Of a DNA stretch of 38,072 nucleotides, positions 16,920 through 26,820 are shown in pieces. Position 1 is the first letter of the stretch. Each line of letters opens with the position of its first letter. The translations under genes were made by a program, and so were the position numbers. Under the pieces are notes generated by a model. The model worked only from the letters and a program-made list of their open reading frames with translations, did not search any database and was not told the DNA's origin. Source of the DNA: an uncultured Lachnospiraceae bacterium (GTDB lineage Bacteria; Bacillota; Clostridia; Lachnospirales; Lachnospiraceae). The stretch is taken from positions 1-38,072 of the forward strand of contig CAMNEB010000008.1 of assembly GCA_946536155.1 (NCBI GenBank), written 5' to 3'.

Positions 16920-18185
16920 ATGATGTACAGACCTGAAAAAGCCCCTATGGGATGGAACAGCTGGGATTGTTACGGTGCGGCCGTAACGGAAAAGGAAGTA
17001 AGACAGAATGCCGAATTTATGGCGAAGCACCTTAAGCAGTACGGATGGGAATATATAGTGGTGGACATACAGTGGTATGAACCCGGTGCCACCAGTCATG
17101 AGTACAGACCCTTTGCGGATCTGTGCATGGATGAATACGGCAGGCTGATGCCGGCGCCGAACAGATTCCCGTCTTCGGAGGGCGGAAAGGGTTTTGCTCC
17201 GCTTGCGGAATATGTGCATTCTCTTGGTCTGAAATTCGGTATCCATATCATGCGCGGTATTCCCCGTCATGCGGTACATAAGGATCTTCCTGTCATGGGT
17301 ACCGGTAAGACCGCAAGGGATGCGGCGAGATTCAACAGTATCTGCGTATGGAATCCCGATATGTACGGTGTAGGGAGCGATGAGACCGGCAGGGCATATT
17401 ACGATTCCATATTCAGGCTTTATGCCGAATGGGGCGTTGATTTTATCAAGTGCGATGATATATGCCGCGAGCTTCCCCACGAGGAAGAAGAAATGGTGAT
17501 GCTGTCAAAGGCACTGAATGACTGCGGAAGAGAGATGGTCCTTTCCCTTTCTCCCGGACCTGCGCTTCTTGAAAAGGCAGAGCTTTATAAACAGGTTGCA
17601 AATATGTGGCGGATCACGGATGACTTCTGGGATGACTGGAAGCTTCTCTATGCAATGTTTGAACGCGCTGAGAAATGGAGCATTCATGCCGGTGCTGGAC
17701 ATTATCCCGATGCGGATATGCTTCCCATCGGTCCCATCAAACAGGATTATGATAGGAATAACAGGACCGCTTTCACGGAAGATGAACAGATAACGATGAT
17801 GACTCTGTGGAGCATCATGCGGTCGCCTCTTATGATCGGCGGGGAGATGACGGGGTTCGATGAATTCACGATGAAGCTCATCACCAATGAAGCGGTCATG
17901 AGGATGCATTCAAATTCAAGAAATGCACGTCAGATCTTCAGAAGGGTCATGGGAGATAACGAATATATCCTTTGGGCTGCGGATGATAAGGACGGCGGAA
18001 GATATATCGCCGTATTCAACGCAGGGGACAGTGACGGTAATATCGAATTCAATCTGAAAGAGCTTGAATCCGCAGAGCCCGGCAGCAGTGCGACCGAACT
18101 CTGGAGCGGTGAGAAGGTGACCATCGGGGATGTCTTCAAAGCGGATATTCCCTCACACGGAGCAAAGGTTTTTTATGCTGGGTGA
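16920..18185 (+). CDS. Glycoside hydrolase family 27 (alpha-galactosidase-like)
   Basis: APMGWNSWDCYGAAV, WGVDFIKCDDICRE, WRITDDFWDDW. Confidence 0.92.
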   Translation: MMYRPEKAPMGWNSWDCYGAAVTEKEVRQNAEFMAKHLKQYGWEYIVVDIQWYEPGATSHEYRPFADLCMDEYGRLMPAPNRFPSSEGGKGFAPLAEYVHSLGLKFGIHIMRGIPRHAVHKDLPVMGTGKTARDAARFNSICVWNPDMYGVGSDETGRAYYDSIFRLYAEWGVDFIKCDDICRELPHEEEEMVMLSKALNDCGREMVLSLSPGPALLEKAELYKQVANMWRITDDFWDDWKLLYAMFERAEKWSIHAGAGHYPDADMLPIGPIKQDYDRNNRTAFTEDEQITMMTLWSIMRSPLMIGGEMTGFDEFTMKLITNEAVMRMHSNSRNARQIFRRVMGDNEYILWAADDKDGGRYIAVFNAGDSDGNIEFNLKELESAEPGSSATELWSGEKVTIGDVFKADIPSHGAKVFYAG

Positions 18186-18258
18186 CGCGGTCTTCACCGT
18201 CATGTGCCGGGATGAGGCTTATATAAACTTAGAAAATACGGTAATAAGGAACAGTCAA

Positions 18259-18816
18259 ATGATCTCTGCGGATGAAGCTATAGAGCGTCTGAAAAAAGGA
18301 AATGAACAGTATGTATCGATAGATACTTTTCATACGGATGTATCTCCCACGACACTGGAGCATTTCGCAAACAACGGGCAGGAGCCCTATGCGATCATCA
18401 TAGGGTGCTCTGATTCCAGGGTGATCCCCGAGAGGATATTTCATGCGGCAATAGGCGATCTTTTCACCATACGTGTTGCGGGAAATGTCATCGACGATCA
18501 TCAGCTGGGGAGTATAGAATATGCCGCAGGGCATCTGGGAACGAAGCTGATCGTGGTCCTCGGACACACAAGATGCGGAGCGGTGAGCGCTGCGATACAT
18601 CACGATCCCGACGGCTATATCAAGTTCATCACCGATGAGATCAAACAGGCCATCGGCTCCGAAACCGATGATTACAGAGCGGCGGTACTGAATGTGAGAC
18701 GCAGCGTTGAGATCATCGAATCAAGTCTGGAGATCCAGAAGGATGAGAAGGACGGACTTAAGGTGATAGGCGCCGTTTACAGGATCGAAGACGGGACCGT
18801 TGATTTTGAAGTGTAG
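18259..18816 (+). CDS. Beta-class carbonic anhydrase (start could be upstream at 18174)
   Basis: MISADEAIERLKKGNEQYV..., YAIIIGCSDSRVIPERIFHAAIGDLFTIRVAGNVID, VVLGHTRCGAVSAAI. Confidence 0.93.
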   Translation: MISADEAIERLKKGNEQYVSIDTFHTDVSPTTLEHFANNGQEPYAIIIGCSDSRVIPERIFHAAIGDLFTIRVAGNVIDDHQLGSIEYAAGHLGTKLIVVLGHTRCGAVSAAIHHDPDGYIKFITDEIKQAIGSETDDYRAAVLNVRRSVEIIESSLEIQKDEKDGLKVIGAVYRIEDGTVDFEV

Positions 18817-18875
18817 GTAAAAAGCGGTATAAGACAGATATATGAACTATATAAATACAGATATATGATTGTTTT

Positions 18876-18904
18876 AAAGGCACGCCGCAGGGAGTGCCTT
18901 TTTT
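18876..18904 (+). terminator. Rho-independent terminator after carbonic anhydrase
   Basis: AAGGCAC...GTGCCTT followed by TTTT. Confidence 0.8.
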
Positions 18905-18910
18905 CAGCGG

Positions 18911-18946
18911 TTTTTGCAAGTTATACCGTTGTATGATGCAACTTGT
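18911..18946 (+). repeat. Direct repeats TGCAAGTT / TGCAACTT, 22-bp period; candidate LytTR sites
   Basis: GCAAGTT at 18916 and GCAACTT at 18938, immediately upstream of TAAAAT (18948-18953). Confidence 0.55.
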
Positions 18947-19011
18947 GTAAAATGTATTTATTTATTTTTTTCTTTTGATATCATTACTATCGAATTCAGC
19001 GACAGGTCGCA

Positions 19012-19023
19012 TCACTATAGTGA
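19012..19023. promoter_or_regulatory. Palindrome TCACTATAGTGA in the leader of the second LytTR gene
   Basis: Perfect 12-bp dyad 26 bp before ATG 19050. Confidence 0.35.
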
Positions 19024-19049
19024 CACATATGAGGAAGGGAGGTGTATAT

Positions 19050-19499
19050 ATGAAATTCCGGATATCGGTTTCGGAAGAAAAAAGAAAACAGCTGGAAGAT
19101 TATCTTGCCGGACGCGGCATAGAAATTGACGATGATGCCGAATTTGTGATCTCGGAAACCGAAGTAAGAACGGATTTCATCACCGCCAGAAATGATAAAA
19201 AAGAACGGGTGAACATCTCGGCGGATGAGATCATATATATCGAGGCATTCGGCAAGGATATAGAACTCCATACGAAGGAAGGAACATTCTTCGCACAGGA
19301 CCGGATGTATCAGCTTGAGGAAGCACTGGACAAAAAGAAATTCATCAGGGTCAGCAAATCAGTCATCATATCGAGGGCTCATGTAAAAAAGATAAGGCCG
19401 TCTCTTTCGATGAAATTTGTCCTCACCATGACAAACGGGGATCTGGTGGACGTTACGAGAAGTTATTACCCGGATTTTAAGAACTTTTTCAATATATAG
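19050..19499 (+). CDS. LytTR-family DNA-binding transcriptional regulator (no receiver domain)
   Basis: MKFRISVSEEKRKQLEDYL..., ADEIIYIEAFGKDIELHTKEGTFFAQDRMYQLEEALDKKKFIRVSKSVIISRAHVKKIRPSLSMKFVLTMTNGDLVDVTRSYYPDFKNFFNI; GGGAGG RBS. Confidence 0.9.
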   Translation: MKFRISVSEEKRKQLEDYLAGRGIEIDDDAEFVISETEVRTDFITARNDKKERVNISADEIIYIEAFGKDIELHTKEGTFFAQDRMYQLEEALDKKKFIRVSKSVIISRAHVKKIRPSLSMKFVLTMTNGDLVDVTRSYYPDFKNFFNI

Positions 19500-19513
19500 A
19501 GGAGGAAGGAATA

Positions 19514-20518
19514 ATGGCATCGATACTGATATATATCATCTTAATGCTGATCGTGGCGGCATTGATCGTGATAGCAAGTATTATCATATATAACAGACAT
19601 CTTGATAAGGTCACAAAGGGAGAGGCACATGATACACATTCATCCATACCGGAGCCCAAGACCACAGCAGGGGTGATCTACAAAACGATACTCATGGCTG
19701 TCGTGATACTTACTTTTTTGAATGTGAGTACCCTGAGCGGACAGGTGTCGGGGCTGCAGGCAAGGATAAACAATCTGGAATCCGATCTGAGCACCATACA
19801 GAGCAGACTTTATGATATTCAGGAAGGGCAGAGAGAACAGGATTCCAGACTGGAGAGCTTTGAAGTAAATGTCGGAGAAGCGGATCTTGATACAAATACG
19901 GTTCCCGTCGGTGTGAAAGCCATACTGAAGGAGTACACCGATGAGACGGAAGCAAGGCTTGTCCTTGAAAACGGGGAATACGATCTGAAAAATGAAGGCT
20001 ACGGAGTATTTACCGGTTCGGTCATATCCGGACTGTTTGATGAGTGTACCGATCCGAAGGTGGTGATATTTGAGCCCGGAAGAACCTATTCCGAGCACGT
20101 GGATTATCCCTCCGAGCTGTTTTACGAATATTTCCCCATACCCGGTTACGAAACCTCTTTCAAATCCGATATCGGCTTAACGGGCAGCATGAAGTATTCC
20201 GGGGAGTATACCGTTATTATTTTCGGAAATCCCCAAAATATCGAAAAAGCAACTCTTACCTACGTTTCAAACGGACAGGATCTTAAGAGCATGGATGTTA
20301 CGGAAAGCGTTATGAACAGTGAGAGGCTCACCCTTGAAAAGGGGCTTGATATTAAAAGGGATCTGACATTCAGGCTGGAGATCCTGACAAAGGACGGGTA
20401 CCGTATCGAAAACCAGTCGCTCATGATGTTTGAAGCGATAGAATATCCCGATGATTACGAGTACGAGAGGATTTACGGTCCCGACGGAACTCTCCTTTGG
20501 GATAATGATTATAAATGA
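19514..20518 (+). CDS. Uncharacterised membrane-anchored protein: two N-terminal TMs, coiled coil, beta-rich C-terminal domain
   Basis: TMs SILIYIILMLIVAALIVIASIIIY and VIYKTILMAVVILTFLNVS, then coiled-coil SGLQARINNLESDLSTIQSRLYDIQEGQREQDSRLESFE; GGAGGAAGG RBS. Confidence 0.8.
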   Translation: MASILIYIILMLIVAALIVIASIIIYNRHLDKVTKGEAHDTHSSIPEPKTTAGVIYKTILMAVVILTFLNVSTLSGQVSGLQARINNLESDLSTIQSRLYDIQEGQREQDSRLESFEVNVGEADLDTNTVPVGVKAILKEYTDETEARLVLENGEYDLKNEGYGVFTGSVISGLFDECTDPKVVIFEPGRTYSEHVDYPSELFYEYFPIPGYETSFKSDIGLTGSMKYSGEYTVIIFGNPQNIEKATLTYVSNGQDLKSMDVTESVMNSERLTLEKGLDIKRDLTFRLEILTKDGYRIENQSLMMFEAIEYPDDYEYERIYGPDGTLLWDNDYK

Positions 20519-20522
20519 TCTT

Positions 20523-20551
20523 AAAAAGGACGGTTTATAACCGTCCTTTTT
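20523..20551 (+). terminator. Strong Rho-independent terminator
   Basis: AAAAAGGACGGTT-TATA-ACCGTCCTTTTT. Confidence 0.9.
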
Positions 20552-20605
20552 ACTGTATAATACTTTATGTCGTTATATACTGCATATCTTCGGAAAGCGG
20601 CCTGT

Positions 20606-21202
20606 ATGAATATTTATATAGATTTTGACGACTGCCTCTGTGAAACGGCAAGACATTTTTCGGTTCTTGTTTCGGAGCTGTTCGGACTTGATATCCCCTA
20701 TGAAAAAATAAGATATTTCGATCTGAAAAGATCTTTTTCGCTGACAGATGAGCAGTATGAGTACATGATGACCGAGGGGCACAGACCTGAGGTCCTCCTT
20801 GCATATGAGGAGACGCCGGGAGCATCCCAAACCGTTAATTCCTGGATAGATAAGGGATATAATGTATCTGTCATAACGGGACGTCCTGACAGTGCGTATG
20901 AACCGTCCCGTTTATGGCTGGACCGTCACGGTCTGGAACGCGCGGGACTGTATTGCCTGAATAAATACGGACGTGACAGTTTTATCAAAAACAGCAGTTT
21001 CGGACTTGAACTTGAGGATTATTACAGGATGCATTTCGACCTTGCGGTGGAAGATTCACCGGCGGCTTTCAGATTCTTCGATCATCTTCCGGATCTGAAG
21101 GTGATGGTCTTTGACAGGCCCTGGAACCGGGAATGCGATCTGCCCGGGGATAATTACAGACGATGCACCGGATGGGATGAGATCGGCAGGATAACCCCTT
21201 GA
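20606..21202 (+). CDS. HAD-like 5'-nucleotidase (NT5C-type) family protein
   Basis: MNIYIDFDDCLCETARHF..., VSVITGRPDSAYEPSRLWLDRHGL, FDLAVEDSPAAFRFFD, VMVFDRPWNRE. Confidence 0.8.
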   Translation: MNIYIDFDDCLCETARHFSVLVSELFGLDIPYEKIRYFDLKRSFSLTDEQYEYMMTEGHRPEVLLAYEETPGASQTVNSWIDKGYNVSVITGRPDSAYEPSRLWLDRHGLERAGLYCLNKYGRDSFIKNSSFGLELEDYYRMHFDLAVEDSPAAFRFFDHLPDLKVMVFDRPWNRECDLPGDNYRRCTGWDEIGRITP

Positions 21203-21253
21203 TAGGCTCCGGGACTGCAGGAAGAAAAACAAAACATATACAGGAGGAGAGAT

Positions 21254-21556
21254 ATGGTTAAGCATGTGATCTTATGGACACTTAAGGATGAACTTACGGA
21301 TGAGGAGAAAACTTACGTTAAGCAGGGAATAAAGGAAGGTCTTGAGGGACTTAAAGGAAAGGTGCCGGGAATAGTCGATATCCGTGTCAACATAAACGGA
21401 CTCGCATCATCCAATGCGGATCTTATGCTGGATTCGACTTTTGAAAGCGAAGAAGCGCTTAAGGGATATGCGGTCCACCCCGAGCATGTGGCTGTTGCGG
21501 ACGGTAAAGTAAGACCCTATACGAAGATCAGAAGCTGCCTTGATTATGAGGTCTGA
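21254..21556 (+). CDS. Dabb (stress-responsive alpha/beta barrel) family protein
   Basis: MVKHVILWTLKDELTDEEK..., VPGIVDIRVNINGLASSNADLMLDSTFESEEALKGYAVHPEHVAVADGKV. Confidence 0.9.
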   Translation: MVKHVILWTLKDELTDEEKTYVKQGIKEGLEGLKGKVPGIVDIRVNINGLASSNADLMLDSTFESEEALKGYAVHPEHVAVADGKVRPYTKIRSCLDYEV

Positions 21557-21595
21557 TCGAAAGACTGTTTTTGTTTATGCCTCGGGGGATTTCGG

Positions 21596-22912
21596 TTGAG
21601 CATAAAATATCAAAATGATATGACTCCGTTTGATATGACGGAGAAGCCTTCTAAACAGTATTTCTTTCTTATGCCGCTCATCTGGCTTGCGGCTTATATC
21701 GACACGAGAAAATTCAGCCTGAGGATCGATAAGAGCGGGATAAAGGGATTGAAACCTCCGTATCTTGTGATCGCAACTCATCAGGGGCCTGCGGATTATT
21801 CGGCGGCCCCTCTTGCTCTTTTTCCTCACAGAGGCATATATGTCTCCGACATGGAGGGCTTTGCATACTACGGAAAGTGGCTCTACAGGGGGCTGGGGTG
21901 TATCGGCAAGAGAAGATTCGTCTCCGACATCACGGTGGTAAAAAATATGAAGCGGGCTCTTATGATGAAGCAGCCCGTCGTGGTCTATCCAGAGTCGAGA
22001 CATTCCAATGTCGGCACCACTGCATATATCCCTAAGAATCTCGGAAAGCTCTGCAAGTTCATGGATGTCCCCGTCGTCATATTTACTCTGTACGGAAGCT
22101 ATCTGGCCAATCCCTTCTGGGATGAGTTAAATACCAGAAAACTGCCGCTTGAGGGCAGGATATATAAGCTTTATGACAGGGAAAAAGTCAGATCGCTGTC
22201 TGCGGAGGAGATACAAAGCTCCGTCGAAGATGCGCTGAGATACGATGAGTATAAATACCAGCTTGATAAGAAGATCATGATCACGGAACCGGACCGTGCA
22301 AAGGGGCTCCACAAGGCACTCTATATCTGCAGGAAGTGCGGAGCAAGATACAGGATGCAAAGCGCAGGCGATACTCTTTCCTGCACATCCTGTGACAGCA
22401 GGTTCAGGTTAAGAGAGGATGGGTATCTTGAGGATGTGACCACCCGTCTTCCGGAAAATGCAGCTGAAGATGATATGCACGCCGGTGTGAAGGGTGAAGA
22501 TACAGGCAGAAAACTGTATATGATACCTGACTGGTATGAGTGGGAGCGGGAGCTTGAGATCGAAAGAGCAAAATCTCAGATAGAAAGCGGGTCTTTCGGA
22601 ATGGAATATAACGTAAGGGTTGAAGCACTTCCCGGACAGCAGGGATTTGTAAGACTCGGTAAAGGAATGCTTGCACTTGATGAGAATGAATTCACCGTAT
22701 CCTTCGGAAAAGAGGTGCTTCATTTCCCGCACAGGATAAGGGAGTCGGTACAGACAGAGTATGATTACAGAGGGATCAGAGGTCAGTGCATAGTCCTCTC
22801 GACAAAGGACTGCTGCTACTATCTGTATTCTGATGATGAGGATTTTAATCCCACTGAACTGCAGTTTCTGGGGGAATGGTTATTTGTCCGGGCATGTGAC
22901 AAAAGGGGGTAA
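21596..22912 (+). CDS. PlsC-like acyltransferase with C-terminal zinc-ribbon and extra domain
   Basis: HX4D motif THQGPADYSA, PESR motif VVYPESRHSNVGTTAYIPKNLGKLCKFMDVPVV, two CxxC pairs CRKCGARYRMQSAGDTLSCTSCDSRF, then IPDWYEWERE. Confidence 0.85.
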   Translation: MSIKYQNDMTPFDMTEKPSKQYFFLMPLIWLAAYIDTRKFSLRIDKSGIKGLKPPYLVIATHQGPADYSAAPLALFPHRGIYVSDMEGFAYYGKWLYRGLGCIGKRRFVSDITVVKNMKRALMMKQPVVVYPESRHSNVGTTAYIPKNLGKLCKFMDVPVVIFTLYGSYLANPFWDELNTRKLPLEGRIYKLYDREKVRSLSAEEIQSSVEDALRYDEYKYQLDKKIMITEPDRAKGLHKALYICRKCGARYRMQSAGDTLSCTSCDSRFRLREDGYLEDVTTRLPENAAEDDMHAGVKGEDTGRKLYMIPDWYEWERELEIERAKSQIESGSFGMEYNVRVEALPGQQGFVRLGKGMLALDENEFTVSFGKEVLHFPHRIRESVQTEYDYRGIRGQCIVLSTKDCCYYLYSDDEDFNPTELQFLGEWLFVRACDKRG

Positions 22913-22913
22913 T

Positions 22914-25280
22914 ATGCTTGACTGTGTTTTCTATAACGACATGAGGATGAAGAGTGCATCAAGGAACGGAAACGTGCTTGATATCACTCTTGAAAAAGGA
23001 TTTCAGAGGGTCGTTCCCGTTGATGAAAAGAGTATCAGGGTCATCTATTCGTATGAAGAGATAAAAGATTCCGGCACGGATGAACCCTGCGCAGATCCTG
23101 ACAAGCCGTGCATTGTTCCGTTCCGTCCTTTTTCCGGATGGGATCATTCGGAGGATGAGAGATTCCTGTATCTTGACATGCCGGATCTTAAGGTGAGGAT
23201 CGACAAGGAGACAAACAGCTTCCTCTACCTTGACGGCGCCGGAAATATCCTTCTGAAGGAGAGGGATAAACGGAGTAAGGAGTTAAAAGAGATCCCCCTT
23301 TATAAGCTCTCCGGTGAAAGATCCGAAAAGCAGCTCATCGAGACGGCAGACGGAGTCAAGGAAGTGATAAGGGATCCGGGAAAGGTTCGCACAGGAACCG
23401 CATATCACACAAGGCTTCATTTCGAATTCGATGAAAAAGAGGCGCTGTACGGACTCGGGCAGCACGAGGAAGGCTTCGGTTCCCTCAGAGGAAACTGCGT
23501 ATATCTTAATCAGGCAAACCGCACCATCGCGATACCTGTATTTGTCTCCGTCAAGGGATACGGGGTATTCATGAACACCTGCAGTCCCGCGATATTTAAC
23601 GACACTCCCGAAGGATCGTATTTTTACACGGAAGCAGACCCGGAAATGGATTATTATTTCATGAACGGATGCGGACCGGACGGAGTGATAAGTGAATTCA
23701 GGAAGATAACCGGCAAGGCGGTAATGCTCCCCAAATGGGCCTTCGGATATATCCAGTCCCAGGAAAGATATGAGACAGCTGAGGAGATCCTTGATGTTGC
23801 GGGAAGATACCGTAAGGAAGGTATCGGACTGGACTGCATAGTCCTTGACTGGATCTCATGGCCTGACGGCCTATGGGGGCAGAAGAGCTTTGACCCGGCA
23901 AGGTTTCCTGACCCTGTGGGAATGACACGGACTCTCCACGAAGAAAATGTTCACTTTATGATATCCATCTGGCCCAACATGGATGAAAAGTGTGAGAACA
24001 GAAAAGAATTTAAGGATGCGGACCTTCTTCTCCCGCAGGTAAATATCTACAACGCATTTGATGAAAAGGCCAGAAAGCTTTACTGGAAGCAGGCGAGTGA
24101 GGGACTTTTCAAATACGGAATTGATGCCTGGTGGTGCGATAACAGTGAACCTATATGCCCCGAGTGGATGGAAAATGTTAGGCCTGAAAATGCGGTGAAT
24201 TACAGCAGGTACTGCGAGATGGTGAGCGGACACATTCCTGCGACCATGATGAATGCCTTCGGACTGTTCCATGCAATGGGCATATACGAAGGACAGAGAA
24301 GCGAATGTCCCTCCAAGAGAGTGGTCAATCTGACAAGAAGCGGATATCCCTCACAGCAGAGATACGGAACGATCCTGTGGTCCGGTGATATCTCCGCATC
24401 CTGGAAAACACTCAAAAAGCAGATAGCTGCGGGTATAAATTTCTGCGCATCGGGAATGCCATACTGGACTGTGGATATCGGAGCCTTTTTTGTGAAAAAC
24501 GGATCTTGGTGGTACAGCGACGGTGAATATGACAGGGGGTATGAAGATCCCGCTTACTGCGAACTTTTCACCAGGTGGTATCAGTGGGGGGCATTCCTTC
24601 CCGTATTCAGGGGACACGGAACGGATTTCAGAAGGGAACTCTGGAACTTCCGCAGGAGCGAAGGTGGGTTTTATGATGCGATCCTTGCGGCAAACAGAAG
24701 GCGTTACGAGTTGATGCCCTATATCTATTCCCTTGCCGGAAATGTTTATCTGAACGACGGACTCATCATAAAACCTTTGTCATTTTGTTTTGCGGATGAT
24801 GAAAATACCTGGGAGATCTTCGACCAGTACATGTTTGGTGACAGGATGATGGTATGTCCTGTACATAGTCCCATGTATTTCGGAACAGAAGGTGATGTGC
24901 CTGGGACAAGGAAGGTCTGGTTCCCCGCAGGGTGTGACTGGTACGATATTGACACAGGTGTCAGATATGAAGGCGGAACATATGCGGAGGTGGATGCTCC
25001 TCTTGAGAAGATCCCTGTTTTTGTAAGAGCGGGCTCCGTCATCCCCATGACAAAAGCCGCTCTGTCCGTTGCGGAGCTTTCTGAGGAGATCGTCCTTCAT
25101 GTTTATCCCGGCGCGGATGGTGAATTCACGTTGTATGAAGATGCGGGCGACGGATACGGGTATGAATCGGGGGAATATACACTGACCGGATTTGTCTGGA
25201 ACGATGAGACACATAAACTGTACATTAACGGGGAAGAGTTCAAAGGCGATACGGAGAGATTTAAGCTGCTGATCGTTTGA
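22914..25280 (+). CDS. Glycoside hydrolase family 31 (alpha-glucosidase/alpha-xylosidase-like)
   Basis: GIGLDCIVLDWISWPDGLWGQKSFDPARFPDP, GIDAWWCDNSEPICPEW, LWSGDISASWKTLKKQIAAGINFCASGMPYWTVDIGAF. ATG 22914 has AAAAGGGGGT upstream. Confidence 0.93.
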   Translation: MLDCVFYNDMRMKSASRNGNVLDITLEKGFQRVVPVDEKSIRVIYSYEEIKDSGTDEPCADPDKPCIVPFRPFSGWDHSEDERFLYLDMPDLKVRIDKETNSFLYLDGAGNILLKERDKRSKELKEIPLYKLSGERSEKQLIETADGVKEVIRDPGKVRTGTAYHTRLHFEFDEKEALYGLGQHEEGFGSLRGNCVYLNQANRTIAIPVFVSVKGYGVFMNTCSPAIFNDTPEGSYFYTEADPEMDYYFMNGCGPDGVISEFRKITGKAVMLPKWAFGYIQSQERYETAEEILDVAGRYRKEGIGLDCIVLDWISWPDGLWGQKSFDPARFPDPVGMTRTLHEENVHFMISIWPNMDEKCENRKEFKDADLLLPQVNIYNAFDEKARKLYWKQASEGLFKYGIDAWWCDNSEPICPEWMENVRPENAVNYSRYCEMVSGHIPATMMNAFGLFHAMGIYEGQRSECPSKRVVNLTRSGYPSQQRYGTILWSGDISASWKTLKKQIAAGINFCASGMPYWTVDIGAFFVKNGSWWYSDGEYDRGYEDPAYCELFTRWYQWGAFLPVFRGHGTDFRRELWNFRRSEGGFYDAILAANRRRYELMPYIYSLAGNVYLNDGLIIKPLSFCFADDENTWEIFDQYMFGDRMMVCPVHSPMYFGTEGDVPGTRKVWFPAGCDWYDIDTGVRYEGGTYAEVDAPLEKIPVFVRAGSVIPMTKAALSVAELSEEIVLHVYPGADGEFTLYEDAGDGYGYESGEYTLTGFVWNDETHKLYINGEEFKGDTERFKLLIV

Positions 25281-25293
25281 CGGGGTTGGTGAT

Positions 25294-26820
25294 ATGAGCG
25301 AAGAAGCAAAGGTAAGAGCCGGTGATTTCAGTATCCTTGACGGGTATGACAAAGAGATGGATCCCTTGGAGGTTCCGTCTTTTTACCGTGACCTGAATAT
25401 CATACAGATACTGGATAAGATCGAGAAGAGATGGGGCAGGAGCGTCAGGAGATTCTACAGATATCTCCCGGCAAACCGTGAAACCGAAGACTACAGGCGG
25501 AGCGTATTTTCCGATGTGAAAAAAGATCCCGTATACGGAGCGCTCATGAAGTTTGTTGCGGATATGGAGGAAGTTTCACAGATACGGGGAGAAAAGGAAA
25601 AGGCCGTAGATCCTCTGCAGAAGGCAGTGTGGCTGATTCGGGAGATCGAATGCTACTGCGATGCTTATGAACTCCTTGGCAAAGAACTTGGGGCATCAGG
25701 CCTTTCATCCGAAGGGATGCAGACCTTAAGGGATGTTATCGGAGCATATATTAAGAGCGCGGAATACCGCGGGATGCGTGAACAGACGAGCGCTCTGCTT
25801 GAAGAGATCCGGAGCATGCGTTTTGTGCTTACCTATGACAGGGACCGTATAAGCGTCTCTCTGGGAGAGGTACCCGGTGACGGCGCATATGAAGAGATGG
25901 TCAGAAAGGCATTCGGCGGAGAGAAGAAGACTCTTTCGAATCCCTTTATCATAAATCCCTATATAACGGAATTTGAAAAACAGTGTCTCGATATCCTGAA
26001 GAAAAAGAAACCCGAATTCTTTAAGAAACTGAAGGCGGTCGCCTCCGCAAATGCGGATTACAGGAAGAAGGTGCTGGACAGATTTGAAAAAGAGATCGTA
26101 TTCTATCTGTCATTCCGCACTCTCGAACTTGAAATGGAGGGTTTGGGCTACTGCTTTGCTGCGCCGGGAACTGAGGAAGATGCTCCCATGAGGGCGGAGG
26201 GGCTCTACGATCTTGCCCTTGCCATAACCGCCACAGCAGATGACAGAGATGTCATATCCAATGATTTCATATATGAAGAAGGGGACCGGTTCTTTGTACT
26301 GACAGGTCCCAATCAGGGCGGTAAGACAACCTTTGCGAGAAGTCTCGGACAGCTGGTGTATTTTACGAAGATCGGTCTTGACGTTCCCGCAAGATCTGCC
26401 AATGTACATTATTTTACGGGACTTCAGACACATTTTTCCGTTGAGGAGAGTATCGAGACCGGGCGCGGCAAGCTGAAAGAGGAGCTGGTCAGACTTGTCC
26501 CCATGATGAACGAGAGGATGAAGACGAGCTTTGTTGTCATCAATGAGCTCTTTACGACTGCGGCCAGTTACGATGCCATCATCATGGGCAAAAAGGTGCT
26601 GGGGCATTTTCTCGGACTCGGATGCATGGGCATCTATGTCACGCATCTTAAGGAACTTACGGATAAGGCGGAGGGGATAGTCAGCCTGAGGGCAATGCTG
26701 GATGAAAACGGGATCCAGACATTTAAGATATCCCGTGGTGAAGCGGATGATGTCCCCTGTGCGGAAAATCAGGTCAATAAATACCGGCTGACATATAAGC
26801 AGCTGAAGGAGCGTTTATGA
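25294..26820 (+). CDS. MutS-like ATPase A (MutS domain V, no mismatch-recognition domain)
   Basis: FVLTGPNQGGKTTFARSLGQLVYFTKIGLDVPA (Walker A), SFVVINELFTTAASYDA (Walker B position), GIYVTHLKEL. Confidence 0.88.
   Translation: MSEEAKVRAGDFSILDGYDKEMDPLEVPSFYRDLNIIQILDKIEKRWGRSVRRFYRYLPANRETEDYRRSVFSDVKKDPVYGALMKFVADMEEVSQIRGEKEKAVDPLQKAVWLIREIECYCDAYELLGKELGASGLSSEGMQTLRDVIGAYIKSAEYRGMREQTSALLEEIRSMRFVLTYDRDRISVSLGEVPGDGAYEEMVRKAFGGEKKTLSNPFIINPYITEFEKQCLDILKKKKPEFFKKLKAVASANADYRKKVLDRFEKEIVFYLSFRTLELEMEGLGYCFAAPGTEEDAPMRAEGLYDLALAITATADDRDVISNDFIYEEGDRFFVLTGPNQGGKTTFARSLGQLVYFTKIGLDVPARSANVHYFTGLQTHFSVEESIETGRGKLKEELVRLVPMMNERMKTSFVVINELFTTAASYDAIIMGKKVLGHFLGLGCMGIYVTHLKELTDKAEGIVSLRAMLDENGIQTFKISRGEADDVPCAENQVNKYRLTYKQLKERL

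Noticed and set aside
16836-17480. 214-aa minus-strand ORF
   Set aside because: Antisense to the GH27 gene; composition looks like a shadow frame with no conserved motif.
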